A stretch of DNA of 28,743 nucleotides from Balamuthia mandrillaris (taxonomy: Eukaryota; Discosea; Longamoebia; Balamuthiidae). The notes below the pieces were generated by a model. The model had not been told where the DNA came from. It saw nothing but the letters and a program-made list of their open reading frames with translations, and searched no databases. The DNA is taken from NCBI GenBank assembly GCA_031835245.1, contig JAVKOQ010000542.1, positions 1-28,743 of the forward strand, read 5' to 3'. Of this stretch, positions 9,298 to 20,136 are shown piece after piece. Made by a program: the position numbers and the translations under genes. Positions within the stretch are counted from its first letter, which is position 1. Every line of letters begins with the position of its first letter.

Positions 9298-9789
9298 ATG
9301 GAAGGAAAAGCCTGGATCGACAGCAAAGGAGAGCTGCAAAAGGAGCCAGCGCTCGACCCACCACCTCCAGGCCAGTCTCTGCCTCCCTTTCGTAATCTGC
9401 TGCAGAGGTACAAGCACCTCCCCAAGTACGAGGTCCCAGCAGGCAGCCCGCCAGGCGAGGCTTATGCAGTGGGCAGCTCGGACAAAACATTTTTCGTGCA
9501 CGTCAAAAGCGAGAGCTGGGGAGACACCTGGGCGGAGAGCGTAACCCTCCACTACGACGGGCATGTGCTGTCGTACTACCACAGCTACGACGTCCGCGGG
9601 GAGCCGTGCCCCACAAGCAAGCACTCCTATTACTTCGTGGACCCAAGCACCGGCCAAAAGACGGAGGGCGATGCAGGGGAGGGAAGTGCTCGCATTATAG
9701 ACCTCATCGTTGCCGATTCAGGTCTGGAGGACAAAGCAGCAGCTAAGGAAGAGCTGCTGCGTGTCGTACCAACCGGCCTCTTCCTCTGA
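9298..9789 (+). CDS. Hypothetical 163-aa protein
   Basis: A single frame of 163 aa begins at an ATG in the favourable context AAACATGG. The first 60 residues are polar and Pro-rich (ALDPPPPGQSLPPF). The centre is rich in Tyr, His and Trp (SWGDTWAESVTLHYDGHVLS) and is probably beta-structured. The C-terminal part contains a short helix (DKAAAKEELLRV). There is no signal peptide or membrane segment. I do not recognise the family. GC content and third-position bias are higher than in the flanking non-coding DNA, which supports real coding. Confidence 0.65.
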   Translation: MEGKAWIDSKGELQKEPALDPPPPGQSLPPFRNLLQRYKHLPKYEVPAGSPPGEAYAVGSSDKTFFVHVKSESWGDTWAESVTLHYDGHVLSYYHSYDVRGEPCPTSKHSYYFVDPSTGQKTEGDAGEGSARIIDLIVADSGLEDKAAAKEELLRVVPTGLFL

Positions 9790-9914
9790 ACCCGGCACAC
9801 AACCGTTGGCGTTCTCTTTTGGTCTTCTGTAGCAGATCGTATTCGTTTTCGTTCAATAATTGTTTAATCAGTACAATTTTTTTCAATAGCGAAAAAGTTT
9901 GAAACTAAGAAGTG

Positions 9915-11111
9915 ATGTTACGACGCATAACAAACGAACTTTGGTGTGCTGCTGCTGTTCCTTTTCAACAGCAGATTGAAGAGGAGGCGTTCCCCTTTTT
10001 CCAACTGCCACCGGAGCTTCAGCTGGAATGCCTGAAATGGGTGGTGGGCGATGCTCCCGGCAAAGACTGGCTTCACGTTTGTTTGAGCTGTCAGCATTTG
10101 CTTCGGCTTTGTCATGACGCCGTTATTTGGCATCACTTTTGTTGCCATAATGGACTCGACGTTGCACCCATGCAACCAATTGTGGAGAACGGGGACAGCA
10201 GTTGCAAGAGATGGAAAGAGCTCTTTCAACAAAGACGTAATGCCTTTTTTTTAAAATGTTTGGCTGGCTTTCTTTTGACCCCTTTTCAACAACACAAAGT
10301 ACAACATTTGATCATTTTTAAGCCGGGCGACGCCGAAACCTCCACTGAGGCTGATATCTGTCTCAGCGAAGACAAGCTTACTGTTGTCAAAACGGTTGGA
10401 AATACTATGGGCTGGAGGTGCACAAGCCGGTTTCCGTGGTCCTTTGGTATTTTCGTTCTTCTTCTGCTTCGTTTTCTCGTAATCGTTGCTTTAGTTCATA
10501 TTCTCCTTGTACTTTTCCTTGTCTTCCTGCTTCTCCTTTCCCTGTAATTTCTTGTTGGAAGGAATCCACTACTTCGAAGTGACCGTCAACAACACACGTG
10601 GTCCTCTCCAATTCGTTTTATTGCCTGTAAGTGTGGCTACCACTCGTCATGGCCTTATTGGCTATCAAACGTTAGGTAATATTGTATTACTTCTTCTTTG
10701 GCCTTATGTTAAGCATTACCTTGGTTTTTTTATTGTTTGTAACAGGTTGGACTTTGCTTCCAGCTTCTGGTCTGATACTGGGAAACAAAGGAGAGAGATC
10801 TTTCTGTGGAAAGAAGCTCACATTGAAAGGTGGAGATATTATTGGGGTGTATCTTGACATTGATGCAGGTTTGTTTTCCTTTTCCATAGGCTTGAAGGAA
10901 TAATGATAAAACACGGACTGCACAACACTCACGTTCACCCACCCGTTAAGGGCATTTATTGTTTTTGCAGTATTTGGTTGGCCTGAAAGATAAGCAAGCC
11001 ATTCGGGAGCAAGGACCGTACTACGCTTCTGTTGGTCTGCCGTACAGAGGAGAGCAGGTCACCTTCAACTTTTCTACAGCTGTGCCTGCCCACGTCCTGC
11101 AATTCTTGTAG
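9915..11111 (+). CDS. F-box/SPRY-like protein, tandem copy 1
   Basis: Five exons (9915-10236, 10300-10446, 10562-10675, 10746-10868, 10951-11111), all introns in phase 1, give 288 aa. Residues about 25-75 are an F-box (FFQLPPELQLECLKWV ... WLHVCLSCQ ... WHHFC). The rest looks like a divergent SPRY/B30.2 domain: GWRCTSRFPWSFG, then GIHYFEVTV, then GWTLLPASG, then GGDIIGVYLDIDAG and GPYYASVGLP. F-box plus SPRY is the architecture of FBXO45-type ubiquitin-ligase adaptors, so a substrate-receptor role is likely but inferred. Exon 5 was placed by comparison with the next copy: acceptor CCGTTAAG at 10950 gives GHLLFLQYLVGL, matching GHLLYFWDQDFLVG there. Without that splice the frame stops soon after exon 4. 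The ATG at 9915 is the first in frame. Confidence 0.8.
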
Positions 11112-11247
11112 TGCCAACACCCAACACTTTCGGCACGTCGCGCTGGCGATGAACCCTATAACAACCAACCAATCAAAATTCTTTCTTGAGTCCATGTCGT
11201 CACAATTCACCATCGGCCGAAGAGACGGAAGGAAGAAGTGCTTCTTG

Positions 11248-12850
<1,603 letters not shown>

Positions 12851-13013
12851 AAACAATGCAGACTTTCATATTCTTTTCTCACCATTCTTTTGTAACCTTT
12901 GTTGTTTTCAGCTATTGCGTCGCAGGTTAGTTAACCTTTACCCATAATCGGTAACCGGTGCCAGTTTAACCATTGTTTAATGAGCTCAAACAGGGATTAA
13001 ATAAAAAAGAAAG

Positions 13014-13190
13014 GACCCTTTGGTGAAAACGCGGCATCACGCCCAGTCCGAAGCGCGGGGCTCTTTCTGCGTTAAGGCAACTACACAGAAAGGGCGTTAT
13101 TCGCGCTGTAGGATATGCCTTGGGACCACGTTGGTACCACGCATGGTCCATAACCATTAGGGTGGTCCCAGTTCGACTCTGGGAAGGGTC
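13014..13190 (+). ncRNA. Candidate Pol III RNA with tRNA-like fold
   Basis: A perfect 7-bp terminal stem, GACCCTT (13014-13020) with AAGGGTC (13184-13190), brackets tRNA-type control elements. TGGTGAAAACG (13021-13031) fits the A-box TRGYNNARNNG. GTTCGACTC (13171-13179) fits the B-box and lies in a T-arm CCCAG-TTCGACT-CTGGG abutting the terminal stem. A 16-T run follows at 13201. A D-type stem GTGA/TCAC is also present. CCCAG (13042-13046) can pair with TTGGG (13120-13124), closing a 73-nt loop that holds nested stems GCGCG/CGCGC and CTTTCTG/CAGAAAG. Between it and the T-arm, ACCAC/GTGGT closes a 42-nt arm. Read as tRNA it would be about 177 nt, with an intron-like loop (possible anticodon CGA, Ser, but C at position 33) and a huge variable arm. 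It may instead be a tRNA-derived element or another Pol III RNA. Confidence 0.45.
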
Positions 13191-13200
13191 ACTCACGCCG

Positions 13201-13216
13201 TTTTTTTTTTTTTTTT
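13201..13216 (+). terminator. Poly-T tract, probable Pol III terminator
   Basis: Sixteen consecutive T begin 10 nt after the tRNA-like terminal stem. This is the expected position and form for RNA polymerase III termination. Confidence 0.45.
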
Positions 13217-13370
13217 GCATCTCCACTCTTTTTGTTTTGTCTGCTAAAATAATAATGACATTGGGCTGTTCAAAGAAAACCGCTCGGGACAACAGCAAGT
13301 GTACCTGGTGTTCGGCGCGCCTTCTGTGGGTCAACTCAAGCAAAGGCTTTTTTTTTATCTCCACTCTTTT
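13201..13370 (+). repeat. Pair of short direct repeats (T-run plus ATCTCCACTCTTTT)
   Basis: ATCTCCACTCTTTT occurs at 13219-13232 and 13357-13370, each time right after a T-run of eight or more. The two copies flank about 124 bp of sequence with no known element character. Confidence 0.8.
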
Positions 13371-13443
13371 GCTTCGAAGGTTTATTAAAGTCAAACACCA
13401 CAAGACCGTTGAAAGAGAAAGAAAAAAAAAGCGTTTCGGAAAG

Positions 13444-14268
13444 ATGGAAGAAGAGCCGGTGTTTCCGTTTTTTCAGCAACCCCTTGGGCTCCAACTGGAG
13501 TGTCTGAAATGGGCGTTTGGCGTAGTCCCAGGACAGGATTGGTTGCACTGTTGCTTGAGCGGTCGGGCCATGTTTGAGCTGTGTAATGCTGACCCGCTGT
13601 GGTGTTTCTTTTGCGACCAGGCAGGCAAAGGCTAGTGGTGTACTGCATTGGGCAAGCAGACACGAATGCTAATCTACGCCTTAGCCAAGACAAACTATCC
13701 CTCCATCAAAGTGGCCTCAGTCACCGTCTGTGGAAGTGCAGAAGCAAGTGGCCATGGCACTCAGGTTTGTTGTTCTTTCTCTGTGCTCGTCTCTGTTGTC
13801 ATTTTTTTCCCCAACTCTTGTTCTCTGTTCTCGTCCTTCTCCCCCATCTCTTTGCTTGGTCTCCTTTCGTTTTGTTCTTTATTGCTCCCTTCTTGTCTTC
13901 TCTTCCCGCCCTTCTCTGTCCTCCTCACATCACTTTTTTTTGTTTGGGAACGGAATGAACAGGCACCCATTACGCTGAAGTGACCGTGAAGAAGAGCCAG
14001 CGTGGTGTTATTATCATGCACATAATACCAGCAGCCAACACTTATTCCCTGGGTATACCTGGATCCCGTACTGCTGGTTTGTGTTGTTTGATGCTCTTTT
14101 GTTCTGGACACTCTCACCAACCACAAAAAAAAAAAAAAAAAAACAGGTTGGAGCATGCTAGCACATGCACGTTTGTTGGTTGGGCATGCAAGTCAACGGC
14201 GAGTTTATTTTCGTACTGTTCGTTTTACTGCTGGTGATATGATTGGGGTGTATCTTGACATTGAGGCA
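13444..14268 (+). pseudogene. Decayed F-box/SPRY-like gene, tandem copy 3
   Basis: This is a third copy of the upstream family. An F-box exon from ATG 13444 reads FFQQPLGLQLECLKWAFG ... WLHCCLSGRAMFELCNADPL. It runs straight into a frame-shifted equivalent of exon 2 (LVVYCIGQADTNANLRLSQD ... WHSG, ending 13764), having lost the exon 1/2 intron and about 35 residues. The F-box frame stops at 13635. Exon 3 (13963-14076, 114 nt as in copy 1; GTHYAEVTV) and exon 4 (14147-14268; DMIGVYLDIEA) keep phase-1 boundaries. The donor after exon 4 is lost (GCATT in place of GCAGGT), and no terminal exon is found before a long CT repeat. It is therefore a host pseudogene or at most a truncated gene. Splice sites around exon 3 look intact, which suggests recent decay. 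Confidence 0.7.
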
Positions 14269-14344
14269 TTATTCCATTCTCTTCTCTTCTCTTCATCGTT
14301 CTCTTCCATTGAACATTATTCCATTCTCACGTTCGTTTGAAGAC

Positions 14345-14354
14345 TTTCTCTCTC

Positions 14355-14441
<87 letters not shown>
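14345..14441 (+). repeat. CT dinucleotide microsatellite
   Basis: An almost pure CT run of about 97 nt sits where the terminal exon of F-box/SPRY copy 3 would be expected. Confidence 0.95.
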
Positions 14442-14444
<3 letters not shown>

Positions 14445-14570
14445 GATAAAAAATGGCGGGAAAACATTATTGTGGACAAGTTATCAAATAGTTTCCTGTT
14501 TTTCGATAATTTTTCCATAAAAATGACTGCTCAGAAATAATTATTGTGGCAACGCAGTGGACAAAGAAAG

Positions 14571-17500
14571 ATGAGGAGAGGAGGGTGGTGCGTCGCTGCT
14601 GCGGCGGAAGCAACGGGAGGGCGGTGCAGCAAGAGCACGCTTTCCTCGTACGGCAATGTGGAGCCGATAACTGCGCTTCGAAGAGGCCCAGCGGGGTATG
14701 GTTTTCTTCCTTACTTCCGGCCATCACCCTTTGCCACGGAGCGACAACGCTTTGTGTTGCTCTGCTCCGGATTTCGATCCTATCACAAACGTCCCGTTCC
14801 CTTGCGGCTCATTGGTACATTCTCCTCCTTTCCTTCTTGTTACTCTTCTTGTTCTTGTTCTTCGGCTCTTGTGCTTCTTCTTCGTCTTCTCTTTCTTCAC
14901 TATATCCTTATTCCTTGCTTTCCTCTAAACACAGACCAAGGCTTGAACGCACGACTTCAACAAACAGCAGCACCTCTTTCTTCTCCTTCTCAACACCACG
15001 AAAAACTAGCACAACGAACCAACAGCGGCCCAACGAAAACGTCGTTGCTCGCTTCCTCCGCTGCTTCTTCTCCCTCGTCTCTGTTCTTCTTGGAAGTGAT
15101 GGAAGAAGCCAAAGCGGCTCGTTGGGACGAAGTCTTTTCTCATCTTCACCATCACCTGCAAACAGAAGACAAAGAAGAGGAGACCGATGAGTTTCTTTCG
15201 TTCTTTCATGACCTGCTGCGAGAAGCTGCTTTGCATCAAAACAACATGAACGTTGCTTTTGACCTCTTTCAAATGGTGGTTCCTGAATGGCAGTACGAAG
15301 AAGTACAGCGCACAGAAACTCAGAACGAGAAAAAGAAGAGGACAGACAAACGTAAAGAGCAAAACGAGCCGAAAGAGAAGAAAGATGACATCGAGGTGAT
15401 GTCAAAAGTCAAAGCAAATGAACTCACATTTGGAATAATGATGCATGGTTATCGCAAACAACAGCAAAAAGACAAGGTGCTCGCTTTGCTCCAACTCTGG
15501 AAACAACATTCTCAAAAACTATCAACAGCAGAATCTCTTCAAAGAGAAACAGAAGAGACGGAAGAACGAGGAGAGCGATATCTGTATACCATCGCGATAG
15601 AGACGTGTGTAGGCGAAGGAGCATTTGAACAGGCAAGCCGGGAGTTGATGACGGAGATGAGGGAGAGAGGAATAAAGCCAACTGCTCACATGTACTATCT
15701 CATTATCGATGGTTATGCCAAACAGCAAGTGAGTGCAAGTGAGAACGACAAAATAAAGGAAGACAGAAAACTTAAGCGACAGAATCGGCAGCTGCTGCAA
15801 CATATGCTCGCTCTTCTTCGACAAATGGAAGAAACTGATAAACTCAAAATTGGTTCGTTTCCTCTCTCCTCTGTCTCTCTGTCTCTTCTCTCTTCTCTCT
15901 TTTCTCTCTTTTCTCCTCTCTTCTCTCCACTCCCTTCTCTTGTGCTACTTCTACTCTCCTTTTTCTCTGTGCTCACTCTTCTTTTGGTTTTACTTTTAAA
16001 CAGGGGTGAATGTGCTGAATGTTGTGGTAAAGAGCTGCGTGAAAGCAGGTCAACTCTACGAAGCTTTGCAGCTCCTGAAGCGAATGACATCTGCCGATGA
16101 AGTCACGAAAGTGCAAGCACCAAATATCGCAACACTTCTCCCTATAATGGAGCATTACGCCGCCAACGACAAATACAACGATGCTCTGAAGTTGTGGCGA
16201 ACGTTGCGGTCTTCGTCGAGACGTGTTTTCCTGCCTCCTGATGCATTAATCCCTGTTCTCAAGCAATTCCTCACGCAAAGTATTTTTTTTTTCTTTTTCA
16301 CTTCTCTCTTCTTACTATTTCTCATTACATATGCGCTTTTTTTCTTGCAAATAGATGAAAAGGCCAAGTTCGTGGAATGGTTCCACAACCTACAACAACA
16401 AGCAAAAGATGAGGGAATAGCCCTCTTCACTAGCAAAACTTGGGACGATCTTCTCAACCACTGTGTTGTTTGCAAAGATCACCAAACCGCTTTCTTCCTA
16501 TTGGACCAAATGACCAAAGAATCAGCAAAACAACAGCAACAACATAACAGCTTGCTCAAACAAATGATCGCTCAAACGAAAGACAAACAATATTTTAATG
16601 ACGACAATAACGATGAGATACTCAGCGAACAATCGTTTCAAGCGATAATGGCCGCTTGCGCCGCTTCCAAAGAAAGTGGATGTGTAAGCCCGACGGAGTT
16701 AACACTTGCGGATGGATGGTATTTATGGAATCGACTTTTGGAAGAAGGCCTCAAACCCTCTGTCAAGTTCTTCAACCAGTTCTTACGATTTGCCTCGGCT
16801 GTTCATCATCATCACAAAGAAGTAAGCGAAGGTGATGCAGCGAAAGCACACGAAGAAGAAAGGACAAAGGTGGATTTAGAACTGGAACCCGCTGCAGCTG
16901 TTGCTGAAGTGACGGTGATGAGAAGCATTCTGGCAAAAATGTTGCAGGAAAATCTACAGCCAAACTTGCATACCTATAACTTGTTCTTGCAGGCTTGTCT
17001 TCGTGCAAAGGATGTAGAAGCAGCTTTGTACTTGTGGCAGTTGATCAAGCTATTCCGGTTCCGCCCTCCTCAACGCATTGTTGGTTAGTTTCCGCTTTCT
17101 TTTATTTCCTCTTCTTACGTTGTCTATTCTTGTTCTTTGTCTCTTTTCTTTCTGTATTTGTTTGTCAGCTAACTAAGGTTTCGAAAAACCACATTAGTTT
17201 CATTGCAGCGTCTACTTTCATCGCAAGGACGTTCAGAAGCGGCTCTTCAAGTGCTGGAAGAGAGCAAAGCATTAGTAAATGAACCTCTTACAACTGCCAC
17301 CTATAACGCCGCGTTACGCGCATGCGCTCGACGAGAGGCTCCAGATGAGGAACGTGCTGCTGAGTTGCTGCGTCGAATGAAGCAGGAGGACGTTCCCCGT
17401 GATGCAAATTCTTACCATGCCGTCATTCAGGCGTACTCTTATGCTGGTTTGCCTCTTTTTCTCTGCCTCTTTCTGTCTTTGCAACTGTTACTTATTGCAC

Positions 17501-17830
17501 ACGAATGTAGGCGAGTTGGAGGAGGCATTACGGGTATTGGAGGAGATGACAAACGAAGAGAGCTTGAAGGCAAAAATGGAAACCTTCCAAACGATACTAG
17601 AAGGTTGGCTGCACCTAAAACATCAAAACCAACAAAAGCAACACGAAAAAGCGGCCCAAGCTGTCCTAGAACGGATGCAGGCAGCATACAAGCAGAAGCC
17701 GCGCACACTATCGCCAAGGATGACAAAGACTTTGAGTCTCGTAGCCCACAGTTTCCAACGTTTGGGTCGCCCACATGTTGCTAAACAGTTGCAACGAACC
17801 TTCCACCTTTCTCCTTCTTCTTCTTCATAA
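14571..17830 (+). CDS. Pentatricopeptide-repeat protein, probably mitochondrial
   Basis: Six exons (14571-14814, 14935-15852, 16004-16279, 16355-17083, 17198-17446, 17511-17830), all introns in phase 1, give 911 aa. The N-terminus is basic and Ala/Ser-rich with no acidic residue for many positions (MRRGGWCVAAAAEATGGRCS) and looks like a mitochondrial presequence. PPR-type helix pairs recur, for example ELTFGIMMHGYRKQQQKDKV, PTAHMYYLIIDGYAK, VNVLNVVVKSCVKAGQLYEA, PNLHTYNLFLQACLRAKDVE, TTATYNAALRACARR and NSYHAVIQAYSYAGELEEAL. PPR proteins bind organellar RNA and act in its processing, stability or translation; the target cannot be told here. A charged Lys/Glu insert (about residues 240-270) interrupts the repeats. 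The fourth junction was placed at acceptor CACATTAG (17197) because it keeps the frame with the phase-1 donor; a nearby AG at 17208 does not. Confidence 0.85.
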
Positions 17831-17952
17831 CAACTCCATTGCAGAAAGCCGTTTAAAGACCCGAACGGAGAGCAAGAGGAGAGTGTTGAAAGTGGAGAAT
17901 TATTCTAATAATAACAAACCGTTGAAAACGATCACCGTCTCGCTTGTTTAAC

Positions 17953-18360
17953 TTAACAAAAGGAAGAAGCCGAAGAAGAAGGATTTGTTGTCTCTTTGGC
18001 TCCAAGTTTGGCGCCCCATATAGACTCTGTTGTTGAAATAGGAGACAGCAGAGGCTGCGCCGCTTGTTGGAGTCCTCGTCCTCGCGAAGACGAAGAGTAC
18101 AGAGAAGGAGTGAACGAAGAAGAAGCAGAACGACAACACGAATGAAGACTAGCTGAACAACCAAAGAAAGCCAGAGCAGCTCCTAAAAGGAGCTGCAAGA
18201 GTCCTGGCAGAACGCAGTTAAACACCCAAACCTCGGCCCGCTCGTGTTGAGTGGAGGAGAGATAGAGGCCCAGTCCGGAGAGGAAGCCGCCGCAGGAAAG
18301 GAAGGTCACAGAGTAGGCCAGGTAGAAAAACTGTTCTTGCCGTTCCCTGACCCACTCCAT
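17953..18360 (-). CDS. Small two-TM protein, paralogue A of an inverted pair
   Basis: A single exon of 135 aa. It starts MEWVRERQEQFFYLAYS and has two hydrophobic segments: about residues 10-34 (to LSGLGLYL) and 47-72 (VWVFNCVLPGLLQLLLGAAL). A Ser-rich, low-complexity region and a conserved C-terminal block follow (PLLSP, STTESIWGAKLGA). Conservation with the divergent neighbour begins exactly at this Met, which fixes the start even though the frame is open further upstream. I do not recognise the family. The N-terminus is charged and lacks a cleavable signal, so a small integral membrane protein of unknown site and role is the best call. It converges with the PPR gene. Confidence 0.8.
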   Translation of the reverse strand: MEWVRERQEQFFYLAYSVTFLSCGGFLSGLGLYLSSTQHERAEVWVFNCVLPGLLQLLLGAALAFFGCSASLHSCCRSASSSFTPSLYSSSSRGRGLQQAAQPLLSPISTTESIWGAKLGAKETTNPSSSASSFC

Positions 18361-18865
18361 CTTGCTTTGCTTCGGTTTATTTTCCTTTTGAAAATGGATT
18401 TCGTAATTATTGAAGAAGAATGGATGGTGGTGAACCACATCAAATAAGAGGAACAGCCCGATGCATGTTGTTGCAACCACCAGTAAAAGCGGAAGGTTCC
18501 TTTCAGAACTTCTTCTTGATATCTCTGGTTTGGCTAGAGTACCCCAGGACATATCGCAAAGGGATCCCTATTGGATTACATAATCCAACTTACAATGCCA
18601 GTACCTGACTACTTCCTGCGACTCTTCCATTCTCTGTATGCGATGACACCCCTCTTCAACAAACCCTGTGCTTTCTTGCCTCTTGCTCCTTTACTTCTTC
18701 CCCTGGCATGAACGAAGGCTTTGAAAATGATTAAACAATAACATTTGGGAGCACGAAGTGTTTCTAATTCATCAATTCTTCCGGAGTTATGTCGGTGACC
18801 ATCCCTTGTTGTTCTTGTGCCTCATGGATATCCCAACAACAACAAACATAAACAAGAAAGAAGAA
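18361..18865. other. Shared 505-nt region between the inverted paralogues
   Basis: This is the head-to-head intergenic region between the two-TM paralogues. The duplicated similarity does not extend into it on either side, so only the coding parts remain alike. It presumably holds both promoters. Confidence 0.6.
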
Positions 18866-19261
18866 ATGGAGTGGGTTCGAGAACGGCAAGAACAGTTTTT
18901 CTACCTGGCCTACTCCATCACCCTCCTCGCCGTTGGCAGCTTCCTCTCGGGGTTGGGCATCTATCTAGCACACACCCAGAAGGACCACTCCTCTCTCTGG
19001 GTGTTCAACTGCGTTCTTCCAGGACTTTTTCAACTCTTTCTGGGGGCTGCGATGGTCTTCTTCGGCTGTTCGGCTGGTCTGCATTCCTGTCTCTCTGACT
19101 ACTTGGCCTATGCCTCTTCTGCTTCCGCCGCTTCGCCCAAACTGGAAGAGGCGGCGCGCCCGCTGCTGGCTGGTTTCTCTTCACTTTCGACCACGCAGTC
19201 CATGTGGGGCAGTAAACTTGGAGCAGCCCCAAAAAGCTATTCTTCTCCCTCCTCGTGTTAA
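18866..19261 (+). CDS. Small two-TM protein, paralogue B of an inverted pair
   Basis: A single exon of 131 aa, clearly homologous to the minus-strand gene at 17953-18360. The first 17 residues are identical (MEWVRERQEQFFYLAYS). FLSGLG, the stretch WVFNCVLPGL, FFGCSA and LHSC are shared in both membrane segments. The C-terminal block reads STTQSMWGSKLGA against STTESIWGAKLGA. The regions between are Ser/Ala-rich and variable. The conserved WGxKLGA end suggests a functional motif or docking peptide, but I know none that fits. A possible AATAAA lies at 19351, inside the 3' UTR overlap with the convergent Nudix gene. Confidence 0.8.
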   Translation: MEWVRERQEQFFYLAYSITLLAVGSFLSGLGIYLAHTQKDHSSLWVFNCVLPGLFQLFLGAAMVFFGCSAGLHSCLSDYLAYASSASAASPKLEEAARPLLAGFSSLSTTQSMWGSKLGAAPKSYSSPSSC

Positions 19262-19362
19262 AAAACATTTGCCATCATAAGAGGTATGATGACAAAAAAG
19301 AAAAGTTTAGTTATTTGTTGTTTCTTCTTTGTCCTTTGGAGTTTACTAAGAATAAACAACGC

Positions 19363-19907
19363 TCAAGGAAGATTGTTGGTTTGAAGAAACTGTAGAAGGT
19401 CCTGAAACAGTTTGGCATGGTCGAATGCAAACTCCTTGTGAAGGCTCTGCTTCACCTCTTCGACATCGTAGAAGTCGGCTGAGAGCGCATCATCGCTTCC
19501 TTTCAGCTCTGCAAAGTCGTCCACAGAGATGTAATAGAATATGGTAACGACGTGTTTTCTCGGGTGTGTTGTTGTTGAAGGAGAAAAGAACCAGCAAACA
19601 AGAAATGGTCAAAGAACGAAGCCCAAAAAGAAAAGAACCACAAAGAAAGAAAAAAAAAGGAAAAAGAATGCAAGCAAAGCGAAAACGGAAAAGAATAGAA
19701 TAGGGAAAAAAAAGGATATCACGTTGAGGATCTCCATAAACGCCAATGAGCTTTGGGTTTTTGCCCACAAGACACGTCTCTTCCTGCAATTCTCTCAGAC
19801 ATGCATTCTCTGGTGCCTTTTTTAACGTGTGCAACAAGAAGACAGAGCGAGGCAATAGGGAGACAATTAGAGTAAGCGAGAGAGGGAGATAATACAAGAC
19901 AGAGAGC

Positions 19908-19951
<44 letters not shown>

Positions 19952-20136
19952 GAGCAACGAACTTCGCCATAGTCAACAAAGCCACCGGGAAACGCCAAAT
20001 GGTTGTAAAAAGTGGAGCCTTTCCTTCGGATGAGCAGGACCTGCAATTGTTTGTTTCCTTCTTGGTTCTCCTTATGCCGGACGACGGCCGCATCCACTGT
20101 CAAAGCAGGATTACGATATCGCGACTCTGAAGCCAT
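19363..20136 (-). CDS. Nudix hydrolase (ADP-ribose pyrophosphatase-like)
   Basis: Three exons on the minus strand (20136-19963, 19816-19720, 19565-19363) give 157 aa. The Nudix box GX5EX7REUXEEXGU is split by intron 1 and reads GFVDYGE|APENACLRELQEETCL, with Cys at the usual last Gly. All catalytic Glu and the Arg-Glu pair are present. Upstream LTVDAAVV and VLLIRRKGSTFYNHLAFPGG and downstream GVYGDPQRDPRKHVV are typical of small Nudix enzymes acting on nucleoside diphosphates linked to another group, often ADP-ribose; the substrate is inferred. The second intron (19566-19719) has AT-AC ends and the U12-type donor ATATCCTTT. This splice alone restores the conserved RDPR-x-H-V block. Intron 1 carries a GA/CT microsatellite (about 19908-19946). 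Confidence 0.92.
19566..19719 (-). other. U12-type AT-AC intron in the Nudix gene
   Basis: On the sense strand the intron begins G|ATATCCTTTT, a match to the minor-spliceosome donor consensus RTATCCTTT. It ends CAACAAC-AC|ACCCGAG. A CCTTCAAC word about 10 nt from the 3' end resembles the U12 branch site but is not a perfect match. Splicing here gives GDPQR-DPRKHVV, as in the enzyme family. The nearest GT-AG alternative runs out of frame to an early stop. Confidence 0.75.

Noticed and set aside
12966-13635. Open frames running over the tRNA-like region on both strands, including one leading into F-box copy 3
   Set aside because: They cross the Pol III-type stems and the T16 tract and show no conserved residues before the F-box Met at 13444.
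14345-14540. SLSLSL and EREREREREK open frames
   Set aside because: They are translations of a CT dinucleotide repeat.
18361-18552. N-terminal extension of two-TM paralogue A with an extra hydrophobic segment
   Set aside because: The frame is open upstream, but similarity to paralogue B starts exactly at the shared Met, so the extension is probably untranslated.
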